A stretch of 64,000 nucleotides of DNA. Origin: Archaeoglobus sp. UBA234 (GTDB lineage Archaea; Halobacteriota; Archaeoglobi; Archaeoglobales; Archaeoglobaceae). How positions within the stretch are numbered: position 1 is the first letter of the stretch; every line of letters starts with the position of its first letter. The notes under the pieces were generated by a model that saw only the letters and a list, made by a program, of their open reading frames with translations, was not told the origin of the DNA and made no database searches. The translations under genes were made by a program, and so were the position numbers. Shown here in pieces: positions 33,544 through 43,338 of this stretch. The stretch lies in the NCBI GenBank assembly GCA_002494625.1, contig DACH01000019.1:1-64000 (forward strand), in the 5' to 3' direction.

Positions 33544-34783
33544 CTTGTTTATCTAATTTTTTTCTGTAAAAATCATCAACAAGTTTTTCAAATGCCCTTA
33601 TGAACTCCTCTTCCCTTCCTTTTTGCAATGTGGTAGCTGCAGCAATTCTATGAGTTGCATCGGCAAATGCACCGATCTTCTCACTTGCAGCAGGTACGAG
33701 ATAATCCAGTCCTGGAGCTTCGCCCCTGAAAATCTTTCTTTCCATGGGGACAGGAACCCTTCCGCTCATTTTTGAGGCATTGAGGTTTATCTTTCCAAGA
33801 TCAGGAATTCTGTCAGGCATATTCTGGAATCCGATGATATACTTACTCTCACTGAAAATCCTCATGTCTTTTGTCATCTGGAGAAATTCACCTACTGCCT
33901 TTACACCCATTGGTGAGAAGAAATCTCCAAGGTTGAACCACTGGCAATACTTTTCCTGATGGAGATCACCTTCGGAGAGCTTATCAAGAGCTCTGCTGAA
34001 CTTTTCCTTTTTCAGATTTTCAAGTCTCTCTGCTTCTTTTACTATTTCTTCGTCAAAACCTTCTAAACAGGCTTTTATTCCTTTTTTGTAACCTTTATTC
34101 TCATATCCAATTGCTCCAAGGTTTGTAAGCCTCTTTGCAATTACATCGGCAAACTCGTTGAAAAATTTGATATAGTATCTCTCCTTGACATCTTCTATCT
34201 TTATCTTGAGCTGTCCAAGATGTACTGCCTCCTCTACAGCATACCTATCAAGACCGAGAACTCCCCCCGAACGGTCGTGATAATCTCCTACCGCACCTAT
34301 TACCGCGAGGTATGCGAATTTTCTCATCTCTTTTGAAATCGTCGTTGATATGATATAGTTGAGAGTCGAAGCTGATGTGAAGAGATCTCCAGATATTCCC
34401 GCAATCTCAGAATCGAATACTATCACATTCTCACTTTCAATGGCTTTCGCAGGGTGATGATCTATTATGACCACACTATTCCGTCCTGCGTCAATCTTGT
34501 CAATCATCTCTGCTGCAAGACCGGCCAAATCGGTGTAAAAGATTATCTCACCTTCTTTCCCCTCATGAATTTTTTCAACTATTGCAGGATGTACCTTTTC
34601 AATGCAAACTAGATCTGATTTTTTGTCGATACACTCACAGAAATTTGAAAGAATTGCTCCTGATGTAAGCCCATCGGCATCATTGTGATGGACTACCGTT
34701 ATCTTATCCCCTTCATAATTTTCGATTGTCTCCGCTACTTTTTTAATCCAGTCAAAGAATTCGTTATTCAGAAACTGATCCAT
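33518..34783 (-). CDS. DHH-family phosphoesterase (RecJ-like)
   Basis: The protein has 421 residues. The motifs of the DHH/RecJ superfamily are visible: VVHHNDADGLTSGAIL, then IIFYTDLAGLA, the DHH site VVIIDHHPAKAIE, and YLAVIGAVGDYHDRSGG. A DHHA1-like C-terminal part has GRVPVPMERKIF. It is probably a single-strand nuclease or a partner of replication GINS, or a nucleotide phosphodiesterase. It faces the fbp gene and overlaps its end by 26 bases. Confidence 0.87.
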   Translation of the reverse strand: MDQFLNNEFFDWIKKVAETIENYEGDKITVVHHNDADGLTSGAILSNFCECIDKKSDLVCIEKVHPAIVEKIHEGKEGEIIFYTDLAGLAAEMIDKIDAGRNSVVIIDHHPAKAIESENVIVFDSEIAGISGDLFTSASTLNYIISTTISKEMRKFAYLAVIGAVGDYHDRSGGVLGLDRYAVEEAVHLGQLKIKIEDVKERYYIKFFNEFADVIAKRLTNLGAIGYENKGYKKGIKACLEGFDEEIVKEAERLENLKKEKFSRALDKLSEGDLHQEKYCQWFNLGDFFSPMGVKAVGEFLQMTKDMRIFSESKYIIGFQNMPDRIPDLGKINLNASKMSGRVPVPMERKIFRGEAPGLDYLVPAASEKIGAFADATHRIAAATTLQKGREEEFIRAFEKLVDDFYRKKLDKQVKPPQTLF

Positions 34784-34882
34784 ATTTTTTTATAGTGATA
34801 TTTTAACTTAAAATAACTTTTGGATGTATTTGTATATATGTCATGAATCGATCTAAGAGAAGCAGACAAGCTTAGAGACAAA

Positions 34883-36046
34883 TCAGATTCGTTTTCTAAA
34901 CTCATTTTTAAGTTTTAGAACACTCGCAATTCCAATAAGGTTCTGTTTGGAAAGGCTACCGTCTGCTACCTCTTTCAACGCCTCTTTTGCATTGAATGCG
35001 ATACCTATGCCTGCATTCTCTATCATTATTCTGTCATTTGCACCGTCTCCAACCGCAACTATGTCCTCTTTGGATATCCCCTCTTTTCTTGCTATTTCTT
35101 CAATTATTTTCGCCTTTTCTGCTGCATCAATGACCCTACCTTTTATTCTACCGGTAATTTTGCCGTTTTCTATTTCAAGTTCGTTTCCAAAGGCGTAATC
35201 GAGGTCAAGTTCCCTTCTTAGTTTTTCTGTAAAGTAAGAGAACCCACCACTAACAAGGGCGACAACATATCCAGACTCTTTAAGGCTCTTTATGAGCTCT
35301 TTTGCTCCTTCAGTAAGCTTTATCTCCTGATATATTTTTTCAAGAACTTCTACGGGTAATCCTTTCAAAAGTTTAACTCTCTCTCTCAAAGCTTTTTCAA
35401 AACTCATTTCACCTTCCATCGCGCGTTCTGTAAGCCTTTTTACCTCTTCTTCTACTCCTGCAACCCTGGCAAGCTCATTTATTATCTCTGCATCCACAAT
35501 TGTGGAGTCCATATCGAATACAATCAGTCTTTTTACTCTCTCCTGCTCTCTATACCTTCTGATCACCACATCAAGACCTAAACTCTCCACGTGCTCTCTT
35601 ACCTTTTTTTTGAGTTCTTCCTCCTCTGGCAAATTCAGTAAAAACTCGATTGAGATCAGTTTATCTCTCGCAGTAAGGCTTGTCTTCTCTATGTTTACTC
35701 CCATCTCATGGAGAAACTTTGAGATACTGTAGACTATTCCAACTCTGTCCTCACCAATAACGGTCAGAATATACAGATTTTTACTGGAAGATTCAGGTCT
35801 TTGAAACCTTGAAACATCGACATTGACTCCTATCTCTTCACCTGTTTTTTTGAGGATAGATCTCAACCCTTCAAGCGTTATTTTACTTTTAGAAATGTCA
35901 CCAATCAGAAACATTGAGAACATTCCCTGGAGAACAGTTTGTTCAATATCCACAATATTCACATCATTTTTGGCAAGGACTTCAGATATACTTCTGATTA
36001 TTCCAGGTTTATCAAGTCCATAAACTGATACTGCTATAAGCTCCAC
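34883..36046 (-). CDS. serB: Phosphoserine phosphatase SerB with two N-terminal ACT domains
   Basis: The 387-residue HAD enzyme releases serine from phosphoserine. Two ACT-type regulatory domains (1-80 and 90-165, starting VSVYGLDKPGIIRSISEVL and VIGEDRVGIVYSISKFL) precede the HAD domain. That domain has VFDMDSTIVDAE, then ALVSGGFSYF, then Lys and VAVGDGANDRIMIENAGIGIAF. The ACT pair likely gives feedback control by serine. Confidence 0.94.
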   Translation of the reverse strand: MELIAVSVYGLDKPGIIRSISEVLAKNDVNIVDIEQTVLQGMFSMFLIGDISKSKITLEGLRSILKKTGEEIGVNVDVSRFQRPESSSKNLYILTVIGEDRVGIVYSISKFLHEMGVNIEKTSLTARDKLISIEFLLNLPEEEELKKKVREHVESLGLDVVIRRYREQERVKRLIVFDMDSTIVDAEIINELARVAGVEEEVKRLTERAMEGEMSFEKALRERVKLLKGLPVEVLEKIYQEIKLTEGAKELIKSLKESGYVVALVSGGFSYFTEKLRRELDLDYAFGNELEIENGKITGRIKGRVIDAAEKAKIIEEIARKEGISKEDIVAVGDGANDRIMIENAGIGIAFNAKEALKEVADGSLSKQNLIGIASVLKLKNEFRKRI

Positions 36047-36185
36047 ATTCTTAGCATGGCGTTCGGTTATTTTAATGTTGTTTTAATTTTCAATTCTATG
36101 CTCAAAACAAAAAGTGTTATAACGGGGGTCTTACAGACAGATGGTCTGTCAGGCTTTGATGCTCTCTTAAAAAAGGGGATGAGGG

Positions 36186-38549
36186 ATGAGGACAGGAGTG
36201 TTCATTTGCCACTGCGGACTGAATATCGCAAGAGTGCTTGATGTCGAGGAACTTGCAGAATATGCTCGCTCTCTAGAAGGTGTGGTTTATTCTACCGATA
36301 CTAAGTATTCCTGCTCTGATTCAGCACAGGAGGAGATTATTGAGGCTATAAAAGAACACAAACTCGACCGAATTGTTGTAGCAGCCTGTAGCCCTAAATT
36401 GCATGAAACAACCTTCAGAAACGCTGCTCAAAGAGCGGGACTTAACCCCTACATGGTTGTTATGGCAAACATTCGCGAGCAGTGTTCGTGGGTTCATTCC
36501 ACCACACCAATACTTGCACAAATTAAAGCGAAAGATTTGATAAGAATGGCTGTTGCCAAGGTGTCGAGACTTAAACCTCTACAGAGAATTGATAAGGAAG
36601 TGAGAAAATCTGCACTTGTAATTGGAGGTGGGGTTGCAGGGATAGAAGCAGCACTGAATATTGCTGACTCAGGAATAAAGGTTTATCTTGTCGAAAAAAG
36701 ACCAACAATTGGAGGGCACATGGCAACACTCAATGAGGTTTTTCCAACAAATGATTGCTCAATCTGCATACTTGCACCCAAAATGAGCGAGGTATGGAAT
36801 CATCCAAACATAGAGGTTCTGACAAACGCTGAGGTAAAATCTGTTGCTGGGCATACAGGAGATTTCAGGGTTAAAATAGTAAAATACCCGAGATATGTGG
36901 ATACCTCAAAGTGCAAGGGATGTATAGATGACTGCTCTTCGGTCTGTCCGGTGGAAGTGCCTAATGATTTTGATTACTCTATAGGAATGAGAAAGGCAAT
37001 TTACATTCCGATACCTCAATCAACGCCTCTCTATGCTGCTATTGACTGGGAAAATTGTATCGGTTGCAAACTATGTGAAAAAGCATGCGAACCAGAAGCA
37101 ATAGACTTCCAGCAGAAAACTGAGGAGATTGAGATACTGGCAGGTACGATAATAGTTGCAACTGGTTTTAAAGCCTTTGATGCCAGAAGAAAACCTGAAT
37201 ATGGTTATGGAATCTATGAGAATGTCATAACAAGTCTTGAGCTTGAAAGGTTACTATCTGCATCAGGTCCAACCCATGGTATCCTCCTCAGACCGTCAGA
37301 TTCAAAGATGCCCAGAAAAATAGCCTTCATCCAGTGCGTTGGTAGTAGAGATGAAAACACAAACAGATACTGTAGCAGGGTTTGCTGCATGTCAGCCTTA
37401 AAAAATGCTTACACGATAAAAGAGAGATATCCTGATTCTGAAGTCTGCATTTTCTATATTGATATCCGAGCTTTTGGCAGGATGTATGAAGAATTTTACA
37501 GAAGGGTTCAGGAAGCTGGTGTGAAGCTCATTCGCTCAAGAGTTGCAGAGATATGGGAAACAGAGAATTCAAATCTTGTGCTGAACTATGAAAACACTCT
37601 TACTGGAGAGTTTGAAGAGAGAGAATTTGATTTAGTTGTTCTCTCGGTAGGATTAGAGCCAAACACTGAGATAGCATCCATACTTGGAATATCAACAGGA
37701 GAAGATGGGTTTTTTGAGCCATCACATCCAAAGCTCAGACCCTCTGAAACAGATGTTAGAGGTATCTTTCTTGCAGGAGCAAGCAGTGGTCCCAAGGACA
37801 TTCAGGATTCAATAGCTACTGCCGGACTTGCCTCCTCAAAAGCTCTTCAAATGATACTCAAAGGCTCTACAGAACTTGATCCCTTCTATGCTGTTGTGGA
37901 CAGAGAAAAATGTGTCGGTTGTGGAATCTGTGTAAGGGTTTGCAGGTTCAATGCCATTTCCATGGAAGAAAAAAAAGCTGAAGTGAATCCAAGTTCATGC
38001 ACAATGTGTGGAGTCTGCGCATCTGCATGTCCTGCTGATGCGATTGATATGGGCTTCTTCAGTGATGAAGCAATAATTGCTCAGATAGATGCTCTTGCTG
38101 AAAGCAGAAAGATTTTCCCGGTTATACTATTATTTGCCTGCTGGTATTGCTCTTATGGTGCCATTGATCTCGCAGGAACATTCAAGATGCAGTATGAACC
38201 AAATGTCAGGGTGATTCGAACTTTATGTTCTGGAAGAATAGATCCTGAATGGGTTCTATACGCAATAAAAAAGGGTATTGATGGGGTTATTGTATCGGGC
38301 TGTAGAATTGGAGAGTGCCATTTCAAATATGGAAATTACAAAGCTCAGGATAGGATTGAGGCTGTAAGGAGGGCTCTTCATTCTGTAGGTATAAATCCAG
38401 AAAGGGTTGCAGCTTCATGGCATTCTGCAGGGGAAGCAGCAGAGATCGTGACAGATATCTCAGAGTTTGTGAACTACATTAAAAATCTTGGACCTGTTGA
38501 AAAAGATGCTGAAAAAATCAGAAACGATATAGTAAAACATGGAGGCTGA
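36186..38549 (+). CDS. hdrA: HdrA-MvhD fusion: heterodisulfide reductase subunit A-like iron-sulfur flavoprotein
   Basis: The protein has 787 residues. The N-terminus GVFICHCGLNI carries the HdrA cluster cysteines. FAD binding is at ALVIGGGVAGIEAALNIADSG (about 140). Ferredoxin-type clusters lie at CKGCIDDCSSVCP and CIGCKLCEKACEP, with a pair near 580-620 (CVGCGICVRVCRF, CTMCGVCASACP). The last 150 residues are an MvhD domain (FACWYCSYGAIDLAG, TLCSGRID, SGCRIGECHFKYGN), the [2Fe-2S] link to a hydrogenase or formate dehydrogenase. No HdrBC is adjacent, so its role is probably electron bifurcation or confurcation with unlinked partners. Confidence 0.93.
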   Translation: MRTGVFICHCGLNIARVLDVEELAEYARSLEGVVYSTDTKYSCSDSAQEEIIEAIKEHKLDRIVVAACSPKLHETTFRNAAQRAGLNPYMVVMANIREQCSWVHSTTPILAQIKAKDLIRMAVAKVSRLKPLQRIDKEVRKSALVIGGGVAGIEAALNIADSGIKVYLVEKRPTIGGHMATLNEVFPTNDCSICILAPKMSEVWNHPNIEVLTNAEVKSVAGHTGDFRVKIVKYPRYVDTSKCKGCIDDCSSVCPVEVPNDFDYSIGMRKAIYIPIPQSTPLYAAIDWENCIGCKLCEKACEPEAIDFQQKTEEIEILAGTIIVATGFKAFDARRKPEYGYGIYENVITSLELERLLSASGPTHGILLRPSDSKMPRKIAFIQCVGSRDENTNRYCSRVCCMSALKNAYTIKERYPDSEVCIFYIDIRAFGRMYEEFYRRVQEAGVKLIRSRVAEIWETENSNLVLNYENTLTGEFEEREFDLVVLSVGLEPNTEIASILGISTGEDGFFEPSHPKLRPSETDVRGIFLAGASSGPKDIQDSIATAGLASSKALQMILKGSTELDPFYAVVDREKCVGCGICVRVCRFNAISMEEKKAEVNPSSCTMCGVCASACPADAIDMGFFSDEAIIAQIDALAESRKIFPVILLFACWYCSYGAIDLAGTFKMQYEPNVRVIRTLCSGRIDPEWVLYAIKKGIDGVIVSGCRIGECHFKYGNYKAQDRIEAVRRALHSVGINPERVAASWHSAGEAAEIVTDISEFVNYIKNLGPVEKDAEKIRNDIVKHGG

Positions 38550-38551
38550 AA

Positions 38552-39868
38552 ATGGAGGTAAGGAGAGACATTCAGGTTGAGGGCGATTATTTCAGATTTT
38601 TCCAGGAAGTTGAGGGAGAGTTGAGAGAGCTAATATACAACTACAAAAAGTGCAATGGCTGTGGAATATGTGTTTATGCCTGCCCCGTCGGGGCTATAGA
38701 ACTCGGTCCTGTACATGACATTGCTCTTGGCTTGGATATCCCTCCTGTCATCATCGACCATCTGAAATGCGCTTACTGTGGAATTTGCTACTCCTTCTGT
38801 CCTTTTAACTGCTATGATTTCAGAATTAATGGAGAAAACATAGAAAAATCCTTACTCCCGATATCTCTCGTTTCTCATACCTATAAATACGATAACTGTG
38901 TTGAGTGCACATTGTGTTATAAAGCCTGTCCAACAGGGGCTATATCAAGAAAGGTGCTTATAAAAAGACAGGACATCCCACAAAAGAATGAAGGAATCGA
39001 AGGTAGTGTTCAGATTGACAGTGAAAAATGCAATCAGTGCGGAATCTGTGCTGAATTCTGTGATGTTTTCAGGATGATTGAAAAGGACCCACAACCCTAT
39101 GACATAAAGCCCTATGAGAGCGAAATCCTGATAAACGATGAAGAATGTGATTACTGCATGCTGTGTGAGCAAATCTGCCCGGAAAAGGCAATAAAAGTCG
39201 AGGGAAAGAAGATAGATTTTGAACTCCCAGAAAAAATTGCTGAGATAAGTATCGATCAAAATCTCTGTTCGAATTGCGCTTATTGTGAGAAGGTCTGTCC
39301 TTATAATGCAGCAAGAACAATTAAACCATTTGAAGGAGATTTATCTCTTTTTGAGGCAAGAATGTACAGATGTGACCCTGTGGGTTGCGGTGCGTGTATC
39401 AAGATCTGCAGATACAACCGTGTTTGGTATGTGTCAAAGGACAAATCCAGAGTAGAATTCAATCAGGATTTTTGCATATATTGTGGAGCCTGTGAGAATT
39501 CCTGTCCTTACGACCTTATAAATGTCGAAAGGAAAAGCATATTTTCAAAAGAGCTTGCTTCAATCCTTCCATGGCGGGATTCATGGGAAAAAGCGGCAGA
39601 AAGAGTTACTGTAAAGAAAAAGGTTGTAGAGGGGAGAAAATTCATAATTGAGGTCGAAGAGCAGGATCTTGTTGAGGAGATAGAGTTTATTGAGAGGGAT
39701 AGAGAAAGAATGAGGGCAATTTCTGACATGATAGACAAAATCGAAGATGTTTTAAAAAGACCGGTTTACAGAAGGGCGATTGAAACTGGAAATATCACTT
39801 CATTTGAAAAAGCGGTGAGAGAGTATGCATCTAAGAAGGATAAAGGGAATAAAAAGCAGAAAGCTTGA
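38552..39868 (+). CDS. Polyferredoxin with eight [4Fe-4S]-type motifs (FwdF-like)
   Basis: The protein has 438 residues. Eight cysteine clusters in tandem are visible, including CNGCGICVYACP, CAYCGICYSFCP, CVECTLCYKACP, CNQCGICAEFC (partly altered), CDYCMLCEQICP, CSNCAYCEKVCP, CGACIKICRYN and CIYCGACENSCP. A 100-residue helical tail follows. It resembles the formylmethanofuran dehydrogenase polyferredoxin FwdF. Placed 2 bases after hdrA, it is likely its electron partner or wire to another enzyme. The identity of the acceptor is inference. Confidence 0.88.
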   Translation: MEVRRDIQVEGDYFRFFQEVEGELRELIYNYKKCNGCGICVYACPVGAIELGPVHDIALGLDIPPVIIDHLKCAYCGICYSFCPFNCYDFRINGENIEKSLLPISLVSHTYKYDNCVECTLCYKACPTGAISRKVLIKRQDIPQKNEGIEGSVQIDSEKCNQCGICAEFCDVFRMIEKDPQPYDIKPYESEILINDEECDYCMLCEQICPEKAIKVEGKKIDFELPEKIAEISIDQNLCSNCAYCEKVCPYNAARTIKPFEGDLSLFEARMYRCDPVGCGACIKICRYNRVWYVSKDKSRVEFNQDFCIYCGACENSCPYDLINVERKSIFSKELASILPWRDSWEKAAERVTVKKKVVEGRKFIIEVEEQDLVEEIEFIERDRERMRAISDMIDKIEDVLKRPVYRRAIETGNITSFEKAVREYASKKDKGNKKQKA

Positions 39869-41030
39869 AGGAAAAAAGATAGTTCTTGGAGTAACAGGTA
39901 GTATTGCAGCAGTGGAGACCGTTAAGCTTTCAAGAGAACTTATCAGAAGAGGTGCTGAGGTTATTGCAGTGATGAGTGATGCTGCGAAAAAAATAATTCA
40001 TCCTTATGCCCTTGAATTTGCCACAGATAACCGTGTTATAACCGAGATTACAGGCAAGGTTGAACATGTTGAACTGCTCGGGATGGATGGTATTGCAGAT
40101 CTCCTTCTCATAGCTCCTTCGACTGCTAATACCATATCAAAAATAGCTGCAGGGATAGATGATACACCTGTAACCACAATGGCATCCACAGCCCTTGGTT
40201 CAGAAAAACCCGTGATAATAGCACCTGCAATGCATGAGAGCATGATCAGAAATGATGCTGTAAGCAAAAGTGTTGAAAAACTGAAAGAAATGGGTATCGA
40301 GTTTGTGGAGCCTTTTTATGACGAATATAAGGCAAAGTTTGCTCCAGCTGAAACAATATGTCTTCATGTGGAAAGAAAACTGTATGGAAAGGAATTTGAA
40401 GGTAAGAGAATTGTTGTCACATCAGGACCAACTTTTGAACAGATCGATCCAATAAGATTCATCAGCAACAGAAGTTCAGGTTTAATGGGACACGAAATAG
40501 CACTTGAGCTATGGAGAAGAGGTGGGTATGTTACAGTAATCACATCAAAACCAAGAGGTATGAGACTTCCTGATTTCAAAGAAATTGCTGTTCGAAGTGT
40601 TGATGAGATGCTCCAGAAATCGCTTGAAGAGGTTAAAAAGGGATGCGATTTATTCGTCTCTGCAGCTGCCGCAGCAGACTTCACTATCGAAATGGCTGAG
40701 AGCAAAATCAAGACACAGGAAGAGCTCGTTCTTCACTTGAAGGCTGCACCAAAAATCCTCCACAAGGTTCGAGAGATTTATGATGGTGAGGTAATCGGCT
40801 TCAAAGCTGAGACGGGTGTGGGTGAGGAAGGATTGTTTAACATAGCCTACGAGAAAATGATAACCGATAAGCTCTCAATGGTTGTTGCCAATGATGTCCT
40901 TGAAAGAGGTATGGGTACAGAGGATACAAAGGTTCTGATGATAACAAAAAAGAGGAAAGAATGGGCTGAAGGGCACAAAGAAGAGGTGGCAGAAAAAATC
41001 GTAAAAACATATATCGAAGATGTTTTATGA
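39825..41030 (+). CDS. coaBC: Bifunctional CoA biosynthesis protein CoaBC (phosphopantothenoylcysteine synthetase/decarboxylase)
   Basis: The protein has 401 residues. The flavoprotein decarboxylase half is at 15-190 (KIVLGVTGSIAAVETVKLSREL, LIAPSTANTISKIAAGIDDT, IIAPAMHESM). The synthetase half is at 195-400 (RIVVTSGPTFEQIDPIRFISNRSSGLMGHEIA, AAAAADF, GFKAETG). It forms 4'-phosphopantetheine from phosphopantothenate. The start at 39825 overlaps the polyferredoxin end by 44 bases; no later start codon exists before the core. It is next to pantoate kinase, giving a CoA operon. Confidence 0.94.
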   Translation: MHLRRIKGIKSRKLEGKKIVLGVTGSIAAVETVKLSRELIRRGAEVIAVMSDAAKKIIHPYALEFATDNRVITEITGKVEHVELLGMDGIADLLLIAPSTANTISKIAAGIDDTPVTTMASTALGSEKPVIIAPAMHESMIRNDAVSKSVEKLKEMGIEFVEPFYDEYKAKFAPAETICLHVERKLYGKEFEGKRIVVTSGPTFEQIDPIRFISNRSSGLMGHEIALELWRRGGYVTVITSKPRGMRLPDFKEIAVRSVDEMLQKSLEEVKKGCDLFVSAAAAADFTIEMAESKIKTQEELVLHLKAAPKILHKVREIYDGEVIGFKAETGVGEEGLFNIAYEKMITDKLSMVVANDVLERGMGTEDTKVLMITKKRKEWAEGHKEEVAEKIVKTYIEDVL

Positions 41031-41848
41031 CATTTTTTGCCCCTGCAAGTATAACTGCTTTTTTTTCTCCCCATATATCGGGAAGTTATTCAGAGACCGG
41101 TTCAACAGGACTTGGTATTACTCTTGAAGCAGGTGTTTTTGCTAAGGTTTCAGAGAAAAAGGGAATCAGATTGAACTCCAAGTCATTCACCTTTCCAACC
41201 ATTGAACTACTCCTTGAAAAACTTGGAGTAACTGAGGCTAAAATTGAACTAGTCTCACAGATTCCAGTAGGCTACGGGTTCGGATTTAGTGGAGCTTCAT
41301 GCTTAGCAGCAGCTTTCGCTCTCAATACACATTTCGATCTGAAAAAAGGTTATTTCGAACTTGCAGATATCGTACACGAATGTGAGGTGAGGAGCAGAAC
41401 TGGACTGGGGGATGTTGTATGTCAGACTCAGGGGGGTATTGTTCTCAGAAAGACTCCGGGCTGTCCATCAAAGGCAGTCATTGAGAAGTACTTTTCGGAG
41501 AGTGAAATTAATTTCCTTATTCTCGGGAGCATATCAACCTCAGACATCCTGGGAGATGAGGAGATCGTTGAGAAAATCAGAAAATATGGTGCCATGGCGT
41601 TAAAAAAATTTCAGGTAAATCCTGACTTTTATAACATCTTTTCCATATCCAAAGATTTTGCTGTTCAAACAGGGCTTATGGATGAGGAGATTCTGGAAAT
41701 CATTGGTGAAATAGAGCGAATGGGCTACAGAGCTTCGATGGTCATGCTGGGTAAGGTAATTTTTACTGATTGTCCATTAAAAATTCTAAAGGATTACGGA
41801 GATGTTTTTTCATCAAAAATTTCCCAGTTCGGAGTTAGAAGAGCCTAA
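41027..41848 (+). CDS. Pantoate kinase (GHMP family)
   Basis: The 273-residue archaeal enzyme phosphorylates pantoate on the way to CoA. GHMP features are PASITAFFSPHISGSYSETGSTGLGI at the front, the phosphate loop PVGYGFGFSGASCLAAAFAL, and helix ECEVRSRTGLGDVVCQTQGGIVLR. The ATGA overlap with coaBC supports the function. Confidence 0.92.
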   Translation: MTFFAPASITAFFSPHISGSYSETGSTGLGITLEAGVFAKVSEKKGIRLNSKSFTFPTIELLLEKLGVTEAKIELVSQIPVGYGFGFSGASCLAAAFALNTHFDLKKGYFELADIVHECEVRSRTGLGDVVCQTQGGIVLRKTPGCPSKAVIEKYFSESEINFLILGSISTSDILGDEEIVEKIRKYGAMALKKFQVNPDFYNIFSISKDFAVQTGLMDEEILEIIGEIERMGYRASMVMLGKVIFTDCPLKILKDYGDVFSSKISQFGVRRA

Positions 41849-42045
41849 AGTTTTATTTAATAGGCATTAAGTCTGTGATTAATTTAACTCTGATAAATCT
41901 TTATTATCCTTTACCCCACTTATGAAAATTTTTTTTATTAATACTATATACTCTATAATTTTTATTCTAATCGCCACCCTATATTATAATCGAAAATCGC
42001 TAATTTTTTATAAGTTGAAGTATAGTCTATTAAGGGGGTTTTGGA

Positions 42046-42618
42046 ATGGTTGGAGTTTTTGAGCTGGATGATAAGGATAAAATGATTCTTGAAATTCTTG
42101 AACAGAACCCTGAGATATCACAAAATGAGATAGCAAAGGTAGTAGGACTGTCACAACCATCGGTGGGAGCAAGAATTAAGAAGATGCGTGAACTCGGGAT
42201 AATCAATCACACTTATGGTGTGAATCTGAAAAATGCAGGACTTTATATTCTCAAGGTTGATGTCAAATGCAGACAGCCCAGAGAGTTGATAAATATCTTC
42301 ACCGGATGTCCCTTCTTCCTGAATGGATTCATTGTTGCTGGAAACAAAAATCTCACGATGATGTTTATTGGCGAAGATCTATCCACCCTTGAGGCGATAG
42401 TAGATCAGCACATCAGACCCGATCCAAGCGTTTACGATATAGATGTTGGGATAATTGTCAGGGCTGAGAAAGACACAGTCGTGCCAATGAGAGTCCATGT
42501 AGAGAGATCAGACTCACCTCCCTGTAACTCTGACTGTGGAGAGTGTGATTACTGGGAGAACGAACTCTGCTTAGGTTGTCCGATCACGGGTCACTACAGA
42601 GGCAAGATATGGAGATAG
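42046..42618 (+). CDS. Lrp/AsnC-type regulator with a C-terminal cysteine cluster
   Basis: The protein has 190 residues. The helix-turn-helix is LDDKDKMILEILEQNPEISQNEIAKVVGLSQPSVGARIKKM. A RAM-like ligand or oligomer domain (60-150) follows. The last 40 residues hold seven cysteines: PPCNSDCGECDYWENELCLGCP among them. The tail looks like a zinc ribbon or iron-sulfur site and would let it sense metal or redox state. An A/T-rich promoter region and the ribosome site GGGGG precede it. Target genes are unknown. Confidence 0.83.
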   Translation: MVGVFELDDKDKMILEILEQNPEISQNEIAKVVGLSQPSVGARIKKMRELGIINHTYGVNLKNAGLYILKVDVKCRQPRELINIFTGCPFFLNGFIVAGNKNLTMMFIGEDLSTLEAIVDQHIRPDPSVYDIDVGIIVRAEKDTVVPMRVHVERSDSPPCNSDCGECDYWENELCLGCPITGHYRGKIWR

Positions 42619-42676
42619 CTCTCGCTTTTTGTTCTCTTAGAGAAAAAATTTAATAACTTTTTAAAATCTCCTTAGC

Positions 42677-43243
42677 ATGTTCAGTTACCTGAAGTCAAGA
42701 ATCACAGAACTCCTGAACCCAATAACTTCTGCGACTGCCAGATTTGGTGTTAAGCCGGATCATCTCACCTTTCTGGGGTTAATTACAGGTTTTCTTGCAG
42801 CTTACCTGATCTCAAAAGGAAATCTGATTCATGGTGCGATTTTAATTCTTTTAAGCGGTTTTTTAGATATGCTGGATGGGGCTCTTGCAAGAAATCACGA
42901 GATGACTTCAAGGTTCGGAGCTTTTCTCGATTCTGTTTTTGACAGATATGTTGATATTGCCATTTTCATTGCTCTTGGAATATATGGCATCAACTGGATC
43001 TATGTTGTCCTGGCAATGAGTGGAGCGCTTATGGTCAGCTATACAAGAGCAAGAGCAGAGAATGAAATTGAAAAATGCGATGTTGGAATTGCTGAGAGAG
43101 GGGAGAGGCTGATAATAATTTTTCTTGGAATAATTACAGACTACATTGAGGTTGCCGTCATAATTGTGGCAATACTTGCTCATCTAACAGCAATTCAGAG
43201 AATAATCTACACGAGAGGCAGGTTGAGAAAAAGGGAAATTTAG
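42677..43243 (+). CDS. CDP-alcohol phosphatidyltransferase (archaetidylinositol phosphate synthase-like)
   Basis: The 188-residue membrane enzyme has six helices. The CDP-alcohol motif is DMLDGALARNHEMTSRFGAFLDSVFDR (D-G-x2-A-R-x8-G-x3-D-x3-D), with PDHLTFLGLITGF before it. In archaea this family makes archaetidylinositol phosphate, archaetidylglycerol phosphate and similar lipids. The inositol form is the best guess from length and N-terminus. Confidence 0.88.
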   Translation: MFSYLKSRITELLNPITSATARFGVKPDHLTFLGLITGFLAAYLISKGNLIHGAILILLSGFLDMLDGALARNHEMTSRFGAFLDSVFDRYVDIAIFIALGIYGINWIYVVLAMSGALMVSYTRARAENEIEKCDVGIAERGERLIIIFLGIITDYIEVAVIIVAILAHLTAIQRIIYTRGRLRKREI

Positions 43244-43338
43244 GAGAGACTTATACATCCAGTTAAAAAGTAACAAAAAGAGGAATGAACCATAAAGATT
43301 TAAATACGCTGAAAGTCATCATTGAAGAGGTGGTAAGG

